Origin: JAWLGZ01 sp041690635
Lineage (GTDB): Bacteria; Pseudomonadota; Gammaproteobacteria; Thiohalomonadales; Thiohalomonadaceae
Length of the DNA stretch: 64,000 nt
NCBI GenBank assembly: GCA_041690635.1
Contig: JAWLGZ010000002.1
Location: forward strand, 496,001-560,000
Reading direction: 5' to 3'
The translations under genes and the position numbers were made by a program. A model generated the notes under the pieces. It ran no database searches, was not told the DNA's origin, and saw only the letters and a program-made list of their open reading frames with translations. Shown piece by piece: positions 7,195 through 15,131 of the stretch (positions are counted from its first letter, which is position 1; each line of letters opens with the position of its first letter).

Positions 7195-8553
7195 TCAGAA
7201 CTGATCGAGCGCGTCGGCGAGGCGGTTGACACCGATCACCTCCAGGCCGGCGGGGGTGCGCTTGGGGCGGTTGGCCTCGGGAACGATGGCGCGGGTGAAG
7301 CCATGTTTGGCCGCTTCGCGCAGACGGTCCTGGCCGTTGGGAACCGGGCGGATCTCACCGGCGAGCCCCACCTCGCCGAAGAGGACGAGTCCCTTGGGCA
7401 GCGGGCGGTTGCGCAGACTGGAGAGGATGGCGGAGAGCAGGGCGAGATCGGCGGCGGTCTCGGTGACGCGCACGCCGCCGACCACGTTGACGAAGACATC
7501 CTGATCGTAGGTCGCCACACCGGCGTGGCGATGCAGCACGGCCAGCAGCATGGCAAGCCGGTTCTGTTCCAGACCGACGGTGACGCGGCGCGGGTTGGAG
7601 AGGTGGCTCTCGTCCACCAGCGCCTGCACCTCCACCAACAGCGGGCGGCTGCCCTCGACGGTGACCATGATGACGCTGCCGGAGACCTCGGCGTCGTGTT
7701 GGGAGAGGAAGATGGCGGAGGGGTTGCTCACCTCCTTGAGCCCGCGGTCGCCCATGGCGAATACACCCAGTTCGTTGACCGCGCCGAAGCGGTTCTTGAA
7801 GGCGCGCACCACGCGGAAACGGCTGCCGGCATCCCCCTCGAAATAGAGTACCGTATCGACCATGTGCTCCAGTACGCGCGGGCCGGCGAGCTGACCGTCC
7901 TTGGTGACGTGGCCGACCAGGAAGACGGTGGTGCCGCTCTCCTTGGCGTAGCGCACCAGCCGTGCCGCGCTCTCGCGCACCTGGGCCACCGAGCCGGGGG
8001 CCGATTGGAGCAGTTCGGTGTAGACGGTCTGCACCGAGTCAACCACCAGCACCTCGGGCCGCTCCCGTTCGGAGGCGGCGAGAATACCCTCCAGTCGGGT
8101 TTCCGCCAGCAGCCGCAGCGCCTCTCCCGGCAGACCCAGCCGGTGGGCGCGCAGGCTCACCTGGCGCGGCGACTCCTCGCCGGTGACGTAGAGGACCGGA
8201 CGTGTTTCGGCGAGGGTGGAAAGGGTTTGCAGCAGCAGGGTGGACTTGCCGATACCGGGGTCGCCGCCGATGAGCACCACGGAGCCGGGAACCAGGCCGC
8301 CGCCGAGGACCCGATCGAATTCGCCGCTGCCGGTGGAAACGCGCTGCACGTCGTCGGGCGGCACGTCGCTCAGCCGCTGGACGGAGATGCCCCCCGCCGC
8401 ACCGGCATAGCCGCTGTAGCGCCCGGGGCGCTCGGGAGCGGTCGCCTCCTGCAGGGTGTTCCAGTCACCGCAGTCGGGGCACTGCCCCCCCCACTTCGGC
8501 TGTTGCGAGCCGCAGGCGTTGCAGACGTAGAGGGTTTTGGTTTTGGTGGCCAT
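7195..8553 (-). CDS. radA: DNA repair protein RadA
   Basis: 452 residues, the usual length. RadA drives branch migration during recombination repair. Domains in order: C4 zinc finger (Cys11, Cys14, Cys25, Cys28), RecA-like ATPase with Walker A GGDPGIGKST at 96-105, the RadA-specific KNRFG motif at 253-257, and a C-terminal Lon-like protease-fold domain (GGVRVTETAADLA, PKGLVLFGEVGLAGEIRPV). It follows the Nudix gene in the dnaB-alr leftward cluster, separated by a palindromic repeat, so it may have its own promoter. Confidence 0.97.
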   Translation of the reverse strand: MATKTKTLYVCNACGSQQPKWGGQCPDCGDWNTLQEATAPERPGRYSGYAGAAGGISVQRLSDVPPDDVQRVSTGSGEFDRVLGGGLVPGSVVLIGGDPGIGKSTLLLQTLSTLAETRPVLYVTGEESPRQVSLRAHRLGLPGEALRLLAETRLEGILAASERERPEVLVVDSVQTVYTELLQSAPGSVAQVRESAARLVRYAKESGTTVFLVGHVTKDGQLAGPRVLEHMVDTVLYFEGDAGSRFRVVRAFKNRFGAVNELGVFAMGDRGLKEVSNPSAIFLSQHDAEVSGSVIMVTVEGSRPLLVEVQALVDESHLSNPRRVTVGLEQNRLAMLLAVLHRHAGVATYDQDVFVNVVGGVRVTETAADLALLSAILSSLRNRPLPKGLVLFGEVGLAGEIRPVPNGQDRLREAAKHGFTRAIVPEANRPKRTPAGLEVIGVNRLADALDQF

Positions 8554-8579
8554 CAGCGATAAAGCTCAAGATCGATCAT

Positions 8580-8658
8580 CTCTCGCCGAGACGCAGAGAG
8601 CGCAGAGAAAGCAGCTGTTTTTTGCATTCTCTCTGCGTGCTCTGCGTCTTGGCGAGAG
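8580..8658. repeat. Long inverted repeat of the CGCAGAG family
   Basis: The left arm (8580-8609) contains CTCGCCGAGACGCAGAGAG and the right arm (8626-8658) contains CTCTGCGTCTTGGCGAGAG, with a loop near 8610-8625. It fills the gap between radA and the Nudix gene. Related palindromes occur at 49118-49198, 58040-58237 and 61528-61762. Confidence 0.8.
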
Positions 8659-8684
8659 TAGTGAATTTGGCGAATTGCTATCCA

Positions 8685-9119
8685 TCAGTGTCCCGGAAAG
8701 CGGTCCGGAAAGAGCTGTTGCAGGGCGCGGCGGGTGACGGCATTCAGCGGCAGTTGTTCCAGTTCGTTGAACGCCACCCAGCGCGCCTCGCGGGCATCGT
8801 CACCGGCCACCGGCTCTCCCGCCACCCAGGTCGCCATCAGGTCGAGAACCACGTAGTGGTGGCGCACACTGCCGTGCGGGTCGCGATCGATGATCTCGAA
8901 GCTGAAGACCGGCTCCCCGCCGGCCCTGACCGTCACGCCGGTCTCCTCACGGATCTCCCGTTCGGCGGCCTCGGCCAGGGTCTCCCCCAGATGCACCTTG
9001 CCGCCCGGGATGGCCCACTCCCCCGCCGCCGGGGGCCGGCCACGCAGGACCAGCAGCACGGTGTCGCCCCGGCACACCACCGCGCCGACTCCGACCCGCG
9101 GTGTAGTGGGCGGTCCCAA
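8685..9119 (-). CDS. Nudix hydrolase (MutT/ADP-ribose pyrophosphatase type)
   Basis: 144 residues from a TTG start at 9119, two bases after the alr stop; no ATG is available near the domain start, and the longer frame overlaps alr. The Nudix box is intact: GGKVHLGETLAEAAEREIRE followed by ETG, at about residues 39-61, binding Mg2+ to hydrolyse a nucleoside diphosphate linked to another group. The substrate is not predictable; HHYVVLDL is typical of sanitising or ADP-ribose-like members. Probably translationally coupled to alr. Confidence 0.85.
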   Translation of the reverse strand: MGPPTTPRVGVGAVVCRGDTVLLVLRGRPPAAGEWAIPGGKVHLGETLAEAAEREIREETGVTVRAGGEPVFSFEIIDRDPHGSVRHHYVVLDLMATWVAGEPVAGDDAREARWVAFNELEQLPLNAVTRRALQQLFPDRFPGH

Positions 9120-9120
9120 C

Positions 9121-10239
9121 TCAGGTCCCCGCGGCCTGGCGCTGCGGCGACTGGCGTGTCTCGGTGCCCTCCTCCGCGATCTCGACCCGTTTGGCGACGC
9201 CGCAGAGCAGTTCGTAGGCGATGGTACCGGCACGCTCGGCGATCTCCTCCACCGGCAGTCCGCGCCCCCAGAGCACCACCGGGTCACCGATGCGCGCCTC
9301 CGGCATACCACGCAGATCCACGGTCAGCATGTCCATCGATACCCGGCCGATCAGCGGCAACCGGCGGCCGTTGACCAGTACCGGCGTGCCGCTCGGGGCG
9401 TGGCGCGGGTAGCCGTCGCCGTAACCGGCGGCGACCACGCCCACATCCATATCCTCTGGGCAGGTCCAGGTGCCGCCGTAACCGATCGCCTCGCCCTTCT
9501 TTACCCGGTTGATGGCGATGAGCTCGGAGCGGAAGGTCATCACCGGCTCCAGCCCATCCTCCGGGCCGCGCCCGCCGATGAACGGCGAGACACCATAGAG
9601 CATGATGCCGGGACGCACCCAGTCCACGTGGGTTGCCGGCCAGCCGAGCAGGCCGGCGGAGTTGGCGATGCTGCGCTCGCCGCCGAGCCCATCGGTGGCG
9701 CTACGGAAGATTTCAAGCTGGCGCGGCGTGGCGGCGGAATCCCGCTCATCCGCCCGCGCCAGGTGGGTCATGCAGCCGATGACCGCCGCTACTGAGGGGC
9801 AGGCGGCCAGTCGGCTGTAGGCCTCCTGCACCGCCTCGGGCGGGAAACCGAGTCGGTGCATGCCGCTGTCCACCTTGAGCCAGACCGGAACCGGGGTGGT
9901 CAATCGCGCCCGTTCCAGCAGCTGGATCTGATGCGGATGATGGACCACGGTCTCGAAGCCGTCGCGTGCAATCAGCGGTAGCTCGTCGGCGTGAAAGAAC
10001 CCCTCCAGCAGGGTGATGGGCGCGGTGATGCCTGCCAAGCGCAATTCGATTGCCTCATCGATGCAGGCGACGCCCAGTGCATCGGCATCGGACAGGGCAC
10101 GGGCGGTGCGTATCAGGCCGTGGCCGTAACCATTGGCCTTGATGGCGGCGAGAACGCGGCTGTTCGGTGCGGCCCGGCGTGCCCGGGCAAGGTTGTGACG
10201 CAGCGCCGCGAGATCGATCACCACGCGGGTGCCGCGCAT
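9121..10239 (-). CDS. alr: Alanine racemase
   Basis: 372 residues. A PLP enzyme interconverting L- and D-alanine for peptidoglycan. The PLP lysine is Lys34 in AIKANGYGHG; other family blocks are VWLKVDSGMHRLGF, GIMLYGVSPF and GYGDGYPRHAPSG. The ATG overlaps the dnaB stop (TGATG), the classic dnaB-alr coupling. The C-terminus (TETRQSPQRQAAGT) is non-conserved. Confidence 0.97.
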   Translation of the reverse strand: MRGTRVVIDLAALRHNLARARRAAPNSRVLAAIKANGYGHGLIRTARALSDADALGVACIDEAIELRLAGITAPITLLEGFFHADELPLIARDGFETVVHHPHQIQLLERARLTTPVPVWLKVDSGMHRLGFPPEAVQEAYSRLAACPSVAAVIGCMTHLARADERDSAATPRQLEIFRSATDGLGGERSIANSAGLLGWPATHVDWVRPGIMLYGVSPFIGGRGPEDGLEPVMTFRSELIAINRVKKGEAIGYGGTWTCPEDMDVGVVAAGYGDGYPRHAPSGTPVLVNGRRLPLIGRVSMDMLTVDLRGMPEARIGDPVVLWGRGLPVEEIAERAGTIAYELLCGVAKRVEIAEEGTETRQSPQRQAAGT

Positions 10240-11675
10240 CAGTCGTACCCCTGATAGGAGCTGGGGGCGAAGTTTTCGAACCGGGTGTACTGGCCGAGGA
10301 AGGTGAGGCGCACGGTACCGATGGGGCCGTTACGCTGTTTGCCGATGATGATCTCGGCCACCCCCTTGTCGGGACTCTCCTCGTTGTACACCTCGTCGCG
10401 GTAGATGAAGACGATGACGTCTGCGTCCTGCTCGATGGCGCCGGACTCGCGGAGGTCCGACATCACCGGCCGCTTGTTGGGGCGCTGCTCCAGGCTGCGG
10501 TTGAGCTGGGAGAGGGCGATCACCGGGACGTGGAGCTCCTTGGCCAGCGACTTCAAACTGCGGGAGATCTCCGAGATCTCGGCGGTGCGGTTCTCCTTGC
10601 TGCCGTGCACCTGCATCAGCTGGAGGTAGTCGATGACGATGAGCCCGAGCCCGTGCTCGTGCTCGCGGGCCAGCCGCCGGGCACGCGCCCGCAGCTCCGA
10701 CGGGGTGAGTGCGGGGGTGTCATCGATGTAGATCTTCGACTCGGCCAGGATCGACACTGCCGATGTCAGACGCGGCCAGTCGTCGTCGTCCAGCTTGCCG
10801 GTACGGACCCGGTGCTGATCGATCCGCCCCAGCGAAGACATCATGCGCATGGCAAGCTGTTCGCCCGGCATCTCCATCGAGAACACCGCCACCGGCAGAC
10901 CGGTCTTGAGTCCCGCGTTCTCGGCGATATTCATCGCGAAGGAGGTCTTTCCCATCGACGGTCTCCCGGCGACGATGATGAGGTCGGAGCGTTGAAGCCC
11001 GGAGGTCTTTTCATCGAAGTCGGAAAAGCCGGAGGGGATACCGGTGATCGGGTCGTCCCGCTGGAACAACTCGTCAATGCGGTCGACCGCCTTGACCAGC
11101 AGATCCTTCATGCTGGTGAAGCCCGTGGCGCTGGCACCCTGGTCGGCGATCTCGTAGACACGCCGCTCCGCCTCGTCGAGGAGTTCGGTGACGCTGCGCC
11201 CTTCCGGCCGGAAACCCGCCTCGGCAATATCGCTGCCGATACGAATCAGCTGGCGCAGCACCGAGCGCTCGCGAACGATCGATGCGTAAGACTTGATGTT
11301 GGCCGCGCTGGGGGTGTTTTCCGCGAGGCTGCCGAGATAGGCGATGCCGCCGGCGCCGTCGAGATCACCATGCTTGTCGAGCCACTCGGCGACGGTCACC
11401 ACGTCGAACGGACTGCTGGCTTCGGAGAGGGCGCGCACGGCGCTGAAGATGAGGCGGTGATCGCGGCGGTAGAAATCCTCCTCGGCGATCAGATCGGCCA
11501 CCTTGTCCCAGGCGGCATTGTCGAGCATCAGGCCGCCGAGAACGGCCTGCTCTCCTTCCACGGAGTGGGGAGGAACCTTGAGATTGGCGGCCGCATCGTG
11601 TCCGCCGGCGACGGCAAGGTCGGGCATCAGCGGATCCGGGTCATGGGCGGGGTGCATGCGCCAAGAATGCCGCAT
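10239..11675 (-). CDS. dnaB: Replicative DNA helicase DnaB
   Basis: Up to 478 residues; alternative starts at 11657 and 11627 would give 472 or 462, and none has a good ribosome site. DnaB is the hexameric 5'-3' helicase of the replisome. The N-terminal domain begins at LKVPPHSVEGEQAVLGG; the RecA-like domain has Walker A GRPSMGKTSFAMN and Walker B LIVIDYLQLM; the C-terminal part includes SDLRESGAIEQDADVI and an R-finger region. It lies between rplI and alr as in many gammaproteobacteria. Confidence 0.97.
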   Translation of the reverse strand: MRHSWRMHPAHDPDPLMPDLAVAGGHDAAANLKVPPHSVEGEQAVLGGLMLDNAAWDKVADLIAEEDFYRRDHRLIFSAVRALSEASSPFDVVTVAEWLDKHGDLDGAGGIAYLGSLAENTPSAANIKSYASIVRERSVLRQLIRIGSDIAEAGFRPEGRSVTELLDEAERRVYEIADQGASATGFTSMKDLLVKAVDRIDELFQRDDPITGIPSGFSDFDEKTSGLQRSDLIIVAGRPSMGKTSFAMNIAENAGLKTGLPVAVFSMEMPGEQLAMRMMSSLGRIDQHRVRTGKLDDDDWPRLTSAVSILAESKIYIDDTPALTPSELRARARRLAREHEHGLGLIVIDYLQLMQVHGSKENRTAEISEISRSLKSLAKELHVPVIALSQLNRSLEQRPNKRPVMSDLRESGAIEQDADVIVFIYRDEVYNEESPDKGVAEIIIGKQRNGPIGTVRLTFLGQYTRFENFAPSSYQGYD

Positions 11676-11820
11676 TCGGGCGGCGGGGGTAAAGAATTAA
11701 ACCGCGTTTCTCACCGGACGCCTCTTCGAGTGCGCCCATCGGTGACTGGCGGCAAATACGGGTTACACCAGCGGTTCGGGAGCGACACGGTTGCCGCTGC
11801 CGAACCGCCAGGAATCACCT

Positions 11821-12270
11821 TTACTCAGCGACGATGTTGACCTGGATGGTCTGGCTGACGTCGCTGTGCACGCTGATCTCGACCTCGTGCTCACCCACCT
11901 GGCGCAGCGCGCCTTCAGGCAGGTTCACCTCGCGGCGGTCCACCTCCACGCCGGCCGCGGTGATGGTGTCCGCGATATCACCGGCGCCGACCGACCCGAA
12001 CAGCTTGCCCTCTTCACCCGCTCTGTGGGTGATGGTCACCGAACCCAGTGCGGCGATCTTCTCGGCCCGCGCCTTGGCGGCTGCCACGACCTCGGCGGCG
12101 ACCTTCTCCAGTTCTGCGCGACGCGCCTCGAACTTGGCGATGTTGTCTTCGGTGGCCATGACCGCCTTGCCGCCGGGGATGAGGAAGTTGCGGCCATAAC
12201 CGCCCTTCACCTTGACCCGATCGCCGAGATTGCCCAGGTTACGCACCTTCTCCAGCAGAATCACTTCCAT
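11821..12270 (-). CDS. rplI: 50S ribosomal protein L9
   Basis: 149 residues, the standard length. The N-terminal 23S rRNA-binding domain is MEVILLEKVRNLGNLGDRVK followed by KGGYGRNFLIPGGKA, then a long connecting helix rich in Ala/Glu/Lys and a C-terminal domain. It follows the DUF2232 membrane gene by 30 bp in the rpsF-rpsR operon. Confidence 0.98.
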   Translation of the reverse strand: MEVILLEKVRNLGNLGDRVKVKGGYGRNFLIPGGKAVMATEDNIAKFEARRAELEKVAAEVVAAAKARAEKIAALGSVTITHRAGEEGKLFGSVGAGDIADTITAAGVEVDRREVNLPEGALRQVGEHEVEISVHSDVSQTIQVNIVAE

Positions 12271-12300
12271 CTTGCACCTCTACGTGATTGCACCCGCCCC

Positions 12301-13209
12301 TCAACCATCTTGCCGGGCGAAGAAACGACGAAAATCGAACCAGTTGTCCATCAGCCCGGCCAGTGCCAGCATCAGCACCACCGGCCACAGGGCCAGGAGC
12401 ATCAATACATACATCCCGATCAGCCAGCCACGCCCCGCACTGCGCACCGCCACCAGTCCGTGGACCACGGCGATGCCCTGAATCGCGTGCAGCAGCAGAG
12501 CCACCCACAGCAGACTGCCGGCAATCCCCATCACCGGCTGAACGCCGGCAATGACCACCAGCAGCAGCGCTGCCGTCACCCAACTGGCGTGGCGACCGAA
12601 GCGCAGTTCGCGGAATTCAGTGCCAAACCCACCCGGGTTGTAGAGCAGGGACTGCCACCAGCGGGCCAGCAGCAGACTGCCGATGACACCGAGCATCAGC
12701 GCCGCCGCCACCGCGCCGGTCATCGCCTGATAAATGCCCTCGACCGCCTCGGAGAGCGCCGGCTCACCCGCTCCGGTCTGCAACTGGAGCTGTTGCAGCG
12801 CCTCGCCGAGAAACTGGCGCCACCAGGCCGCCGGGTCCTCCACAGCGAGGTGGAAACCGAGGACCACCACCAGCCCGAACAGCCCCGACAGCAGCAGGCT
12901 GCGCGGCATTGAAACGGTCCGCCGCAGGCTTGAGGCCATCACCAGAACCGGCAGCCACAAGGCCGCCAGAAAGGCCAGAGCCGGTACCGGCGTCCCCATC
13001 AGCAACACAGCGAGCAGGCTCGCGGCGATACTGGACCACAAAACCACGTTGAGGCCGGGGCGTGCTCCGATGCGGAGTGTCACCAGTCCCACTGCCGCGC
13101 CGCTGAGATAACTGAAGGGCGGCAGCATCAGCGCCAGCACGGCGGCGACGGTACTGACCAGTACCGCCTGCGCCGGGCCGCGCATGACGTAGGCGGCCAG
13201 GAATTTCAT
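12301..13209 (-). CDS. DUF2232 (YybS-like) integral membrane protein
   Basis: 302 residues with about eight hydrophobic segments and a cytosolic C-terminal tail (NWFDFRRFFARQDG). Members of this family are regularly found between rpsR and rplI in gammaproteobacteria but their function is unknown; some resemble transport-related folds. Here it starts 31 bp after rpsR and ends 30 bp before rplI, so it is co-transcribed with ribosomal genes. Confidence 0.9.
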   Translation of the reverse strand: MKFLAAYVMRGPAQAVLVSTVAAVLALMLPPFSYLSGAAVGLVTLRIGARPGLNVVLWSSIAASLLAVLLMGTPVPALAFLAALWLPVLVMASSLRRTVSMPRSLLLSGLFGLVVVLGFHLAVEDPAAWWRQFLGEALQQLQLQTGAGEPALSEAVEGIYQAMTGAVAAALMLGVIGSLLLARWWQSLLYNPGGFGTEFRELRFGRHASWVTAALLLVVIAGVQPVMGIAGSLLWVALLLHAIQGIAVVHGLVAVRSAGRGWLIGMYVLMLLALWPVVLMLALAGLMDNWFDFRRFFARQDG

Positions 13210-13240
13210 CCGGGCGGTCGCCTGTCAGGAGCCTGACGGC

Positions 13241-13468
13241 TCAGTCGTGCTGATCGGAGTACGGCAGGAGCGCCAGATAGCGGGCGCGCTTGATGGCGGT
13301 GGCCAGCTGCCGCTGGTAACGCGCCTTGGTGCCGGTAATCCGGGAGGGCACAATCTTGCCGGTCTCGGTGACGTAGTTCTTGAGGATCGCCAGGTCCTTG
13401 TAGTCAATGTACTTCACGCCCTCGGCGGTGAAGCGGCAGAACTTTTTGCGACGGAAAAAACGAGCCAT
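13241..13468 (-). CDS. rpsR: 30S ribosomal protein S18
   Basis: 75 residues from the ATG at 13468, which has GGAGAT upstream; the open frame extends further but the native start is MARFFRRKKFCRF. The conserved block YKDLAILKNYVTETGKIVPS and then SRITGTKARYQRQL binds rRNA and S6. Second gene of the rpsF operon. The enterobacterial gene priB is absent from the 71-bp gap to rpsF. Confidence 0.98.
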   Translation of the reverse strand: MARFFRRKKFCRFTAEGVKYIDYKDLAILKNYVTETGKIVPSRITGTKARYQRQLATAIKRARYLALLPYSDQHD

Positions 13469-13539
13469 GGGAAATCTCCTGTTACTCCGCTGCCGCGCAC
13501 GGCGCGGCGATGCCAATCAGAAATCGGAACCGAGGCCGC

Positions 13540-13983
13540 TCAGGCCTCCGCCTCCTCACCCCGAGACTCTTCATCCTGAGCCTCTTCGCCCTGAGCCGAC
13601 TCGCTTTCCTCACGATCGCTATGGCTTTCACGCTCGCCGCGATCCTCGCGCTCATCCCGTTCATCACGGGACTTGACGAGCGGGGAGGGCTCGGTAACGG
13701 CCTCTTTCATGCTCAGGATCATGTTACGGAGTACCGCGTCGTTGAAGCGGAACGCGGATTCGATCTCTTCCATCACGGACTGATCGCACTCGATGTTCAT
13801 CAGAACGTAGTGCGCCTTGTGGACCTTGGCGATGGGATAGGCCAGTTGACGGCGGCCCCAGTCTTCCAGGCGGTGGATGGCACCGCCGCCGGACTCGACC
13901 ATCGAGCGGTAGCGCTCGATCATGGCGGGAACCTGCTCACTCTGGTCCGGGTGGACCAGAAAAACGATCTCGTAGTGACGCAT
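13540..13983 (-). CDS. rpsF: 30S ribosomal protein S6
   Basis: 147 residues from MRHYEIVFLVHPDQSEQV at 13983, preceded by AAGGAGAT. The S6 fold covers roughly residues 1-95. The last 45 residues are very rich in Glu, Arg, Asp and Ser (SRDERDEREDRGERES...), like the poly-Glu tail region of E. coli S6 but longer and mixed charge. First gene of the rpsF-rpsR-DUF2232-rplI operon. Confidence 0.97.
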   Translation of the reverse strand: MRHYEIVFLVHPDQSEQVPAMIERYRSMVESGGGAIHRLEDWGRRQLAYPIAKVHKAHYVLMNIECDQSVMEEIESAFRFNDAVLRNMILSMKEAVTEPSPLVKSRDERDEREDRGERESHSDREESESAQGEEAQDEESRGEEAEA

Positions 13984-14150
13984 CGAAATCTCCTTTCGGG
14001 TTGGCAGCCCCGGCGCCATTCGCCGGAGCAAGGAGTACGCCGTCGGAATACCCGGCGGCGCGAAAGCCGGCTATTGTAGCCGGCCCGATGGTGCGTGGCA
14101 ACGCGCGTTGCTGAGTAACCGTTGGGCGTCAGAGAGGCTGTTGGGCCTCA

Positions 14151-14193
14151 CGAAGCGGCTGCGCCGCTGTTCGCCCGGGGGCCGGGCTCCTAC
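14151..14193. repeat. REP-like palindrome
   Basis: GAAGCGGCTGCGCCGCTGTT followed by CGCCCGGGGGCCGGGCTCCTAC. Same family as copies at 17591-17689, 45406-45451 and 55573-55667 (consensus CGGC-TTCGCCG plus CGCCCGGAGGGCCGGGCTCC). It lies between rpsF and rlmB. Confidence 0.8.
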
Positions 14194-14196
14194 TTC

Positions 14197-14224
14197 TTCA
14201 CCCTTCACCCTTCACCCTTCACCC
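14197..14224. repeat. Heptanucleotide tandem repeat (TTCACCC)4
   Basis: Four perfect copies of TTCACCC directly follow the REP-like element and are followed by two copies of an octamer/nonamer (TTAACGCC, TTTAACGCC), the second of which supplies the rlmB stop codon at 14234-14236. Confidence 0.85.
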
Positions 14225-14233
14225 TTAACGCCT

Positions 14234-14959
14234 TTAACGCCTTTGCCGCACCGCCTCGAACAGACAGACCCCGGCGGCCACGGAGACATTGAGGCTCTCC
14301 ACCTGCCCCGCCATCGGGATGCGCGCCAGCGTGTCGCAGTTCTCCCGGGTCAACCGGCGCATCCCCTTCTCCTCGGCACCCAGGACAACAGCCAGCGGGC
14401 CGCGCAGGTCGGTCGCGAAGATGTCGGCCGGTGCTTCGCCTGCCAGCCCCACCCTCTGCACTCCGGCACTGCCGAGGGTGCGCAGGGTCCGCGCCAGGTT
14501 GGTCACCTGAATCAGCGGTACGCTTTCCGCCGCACCGCTCGCCACCTTGCGAACGGTGGCGGTGAGCCCGGCCGCCCGGTCGCGGGGCACGATCACGGCA
14601 TCGACACCGGCGGCATCGGCGCTGCGCAGGCAGGCCCCCAGATTGTGCGGGTCCTGCACCCCGTCGAGAACCAGCAGGAAGGGCTCCGCGGTCTCGGTGA
14701 GCAGTCGCTCCAGGTAGGTCTCGTCGCGCGGTTCGGCACCGGCAACCCGGGCGACCACACCCTGGTGGGAGGGGGCGCCGGCCAGCCGATCGAGTTCTGC
14801 GCGATCGGTTGGCCTCGGAGTGACGCCGGCCTGTTCTGCCTCCCGCAGCAATGCGCCGATGCGGCCGTCGCGCCGGCGTGCATCAACCCACAACTCAGTG
14901 ACCGCACCGCGGCGGATCGCCGCCTGGACGCTGTGGATGCCGTGAATCAAGGCGGCCAT
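14234..14959 (-). CDS. rlmB: 23S rRNA (guanosine-2251-2'-O)-methyltransferase RlmB
   Basis: 241 residues. SpoU-family knotted methyltransferase acting on G2251 in the 23S rRNA P-loop. An N-terminal substrate-binding domain (MAALIHGIHSVQAAIRRG) precedes the SPOUT motifs NLGACLRSADAAGVDAVIVP, VVLGAEEKGMRRLTRENCD and PMAGQVESLNVSVAAGVCLF. It lies downstream of rnr as in E. coli, with about 170 bp between. Confidence 0.96.
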   Translation of the reverse strand: MAALIHGIHSVQAAIRRGAVTELWVDARRRDGRIGALLREAEQAGVTPRPTDRAELDRLAGAPSHQGVVARVAGAEPRDETYLERLLTETAEPFLLVLDGVQDPHNLGACLRSADAAGVDAVIVPRDRAAGLTATVRKVASGAAESVPLIQVTNLARTLRTLGSAGVQRVGLAGEAPADIFATDLRGPLAVVLGAEEKGMRRLTRENCDTLARIPMAGQVESLNVSVAAGVCLFEAVRQRR

Positions 14960-14987
14960 GTAATGCCCTACTCTTTAGCAGTGAAAA

Positions 14988-15021
14988 CGCCCTCTCCCTC
15001 AGGGAGAGGGCCGGGGAGAGG
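14988..15021. repeat. Hairpin repeat CCCTCTCCCTCAGGGAGAGGG
   Basis: CCCTCTCCCT and AGGGAGAGGG form a 10-bp stem with a one-base loop, followed by GGGAGAGGGG. This repeat type is widespread in gammaproteobacterial intergenic regions. It lies in the rnr-rlmB gap and could affect mRNA stability. Confidence 0.6.
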
Positions 15022-15131
15022 GGTTCCTCTCATCCTAGACCGGGCTGATCCACCCTCCTGGTAGTTGTCGCCGCACACCTCATGTTCTGTGTTCCTTTGC
15101 GTTCCCTGCGTCTTGGCGAAAATCATCCGGC

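Noticed and set aside
7138..8562. Long + strand open frame opposite radA
   Set aside because: It mirrors RadA on the other strand, has no family motifs and a composition typical of antisense frames in GC-rich DNA. The same applies to long frames opposite dnaB (10167-11840), purA/hisZ (18328-20343), rnr (15246-16751) and htpG (55943-57610).
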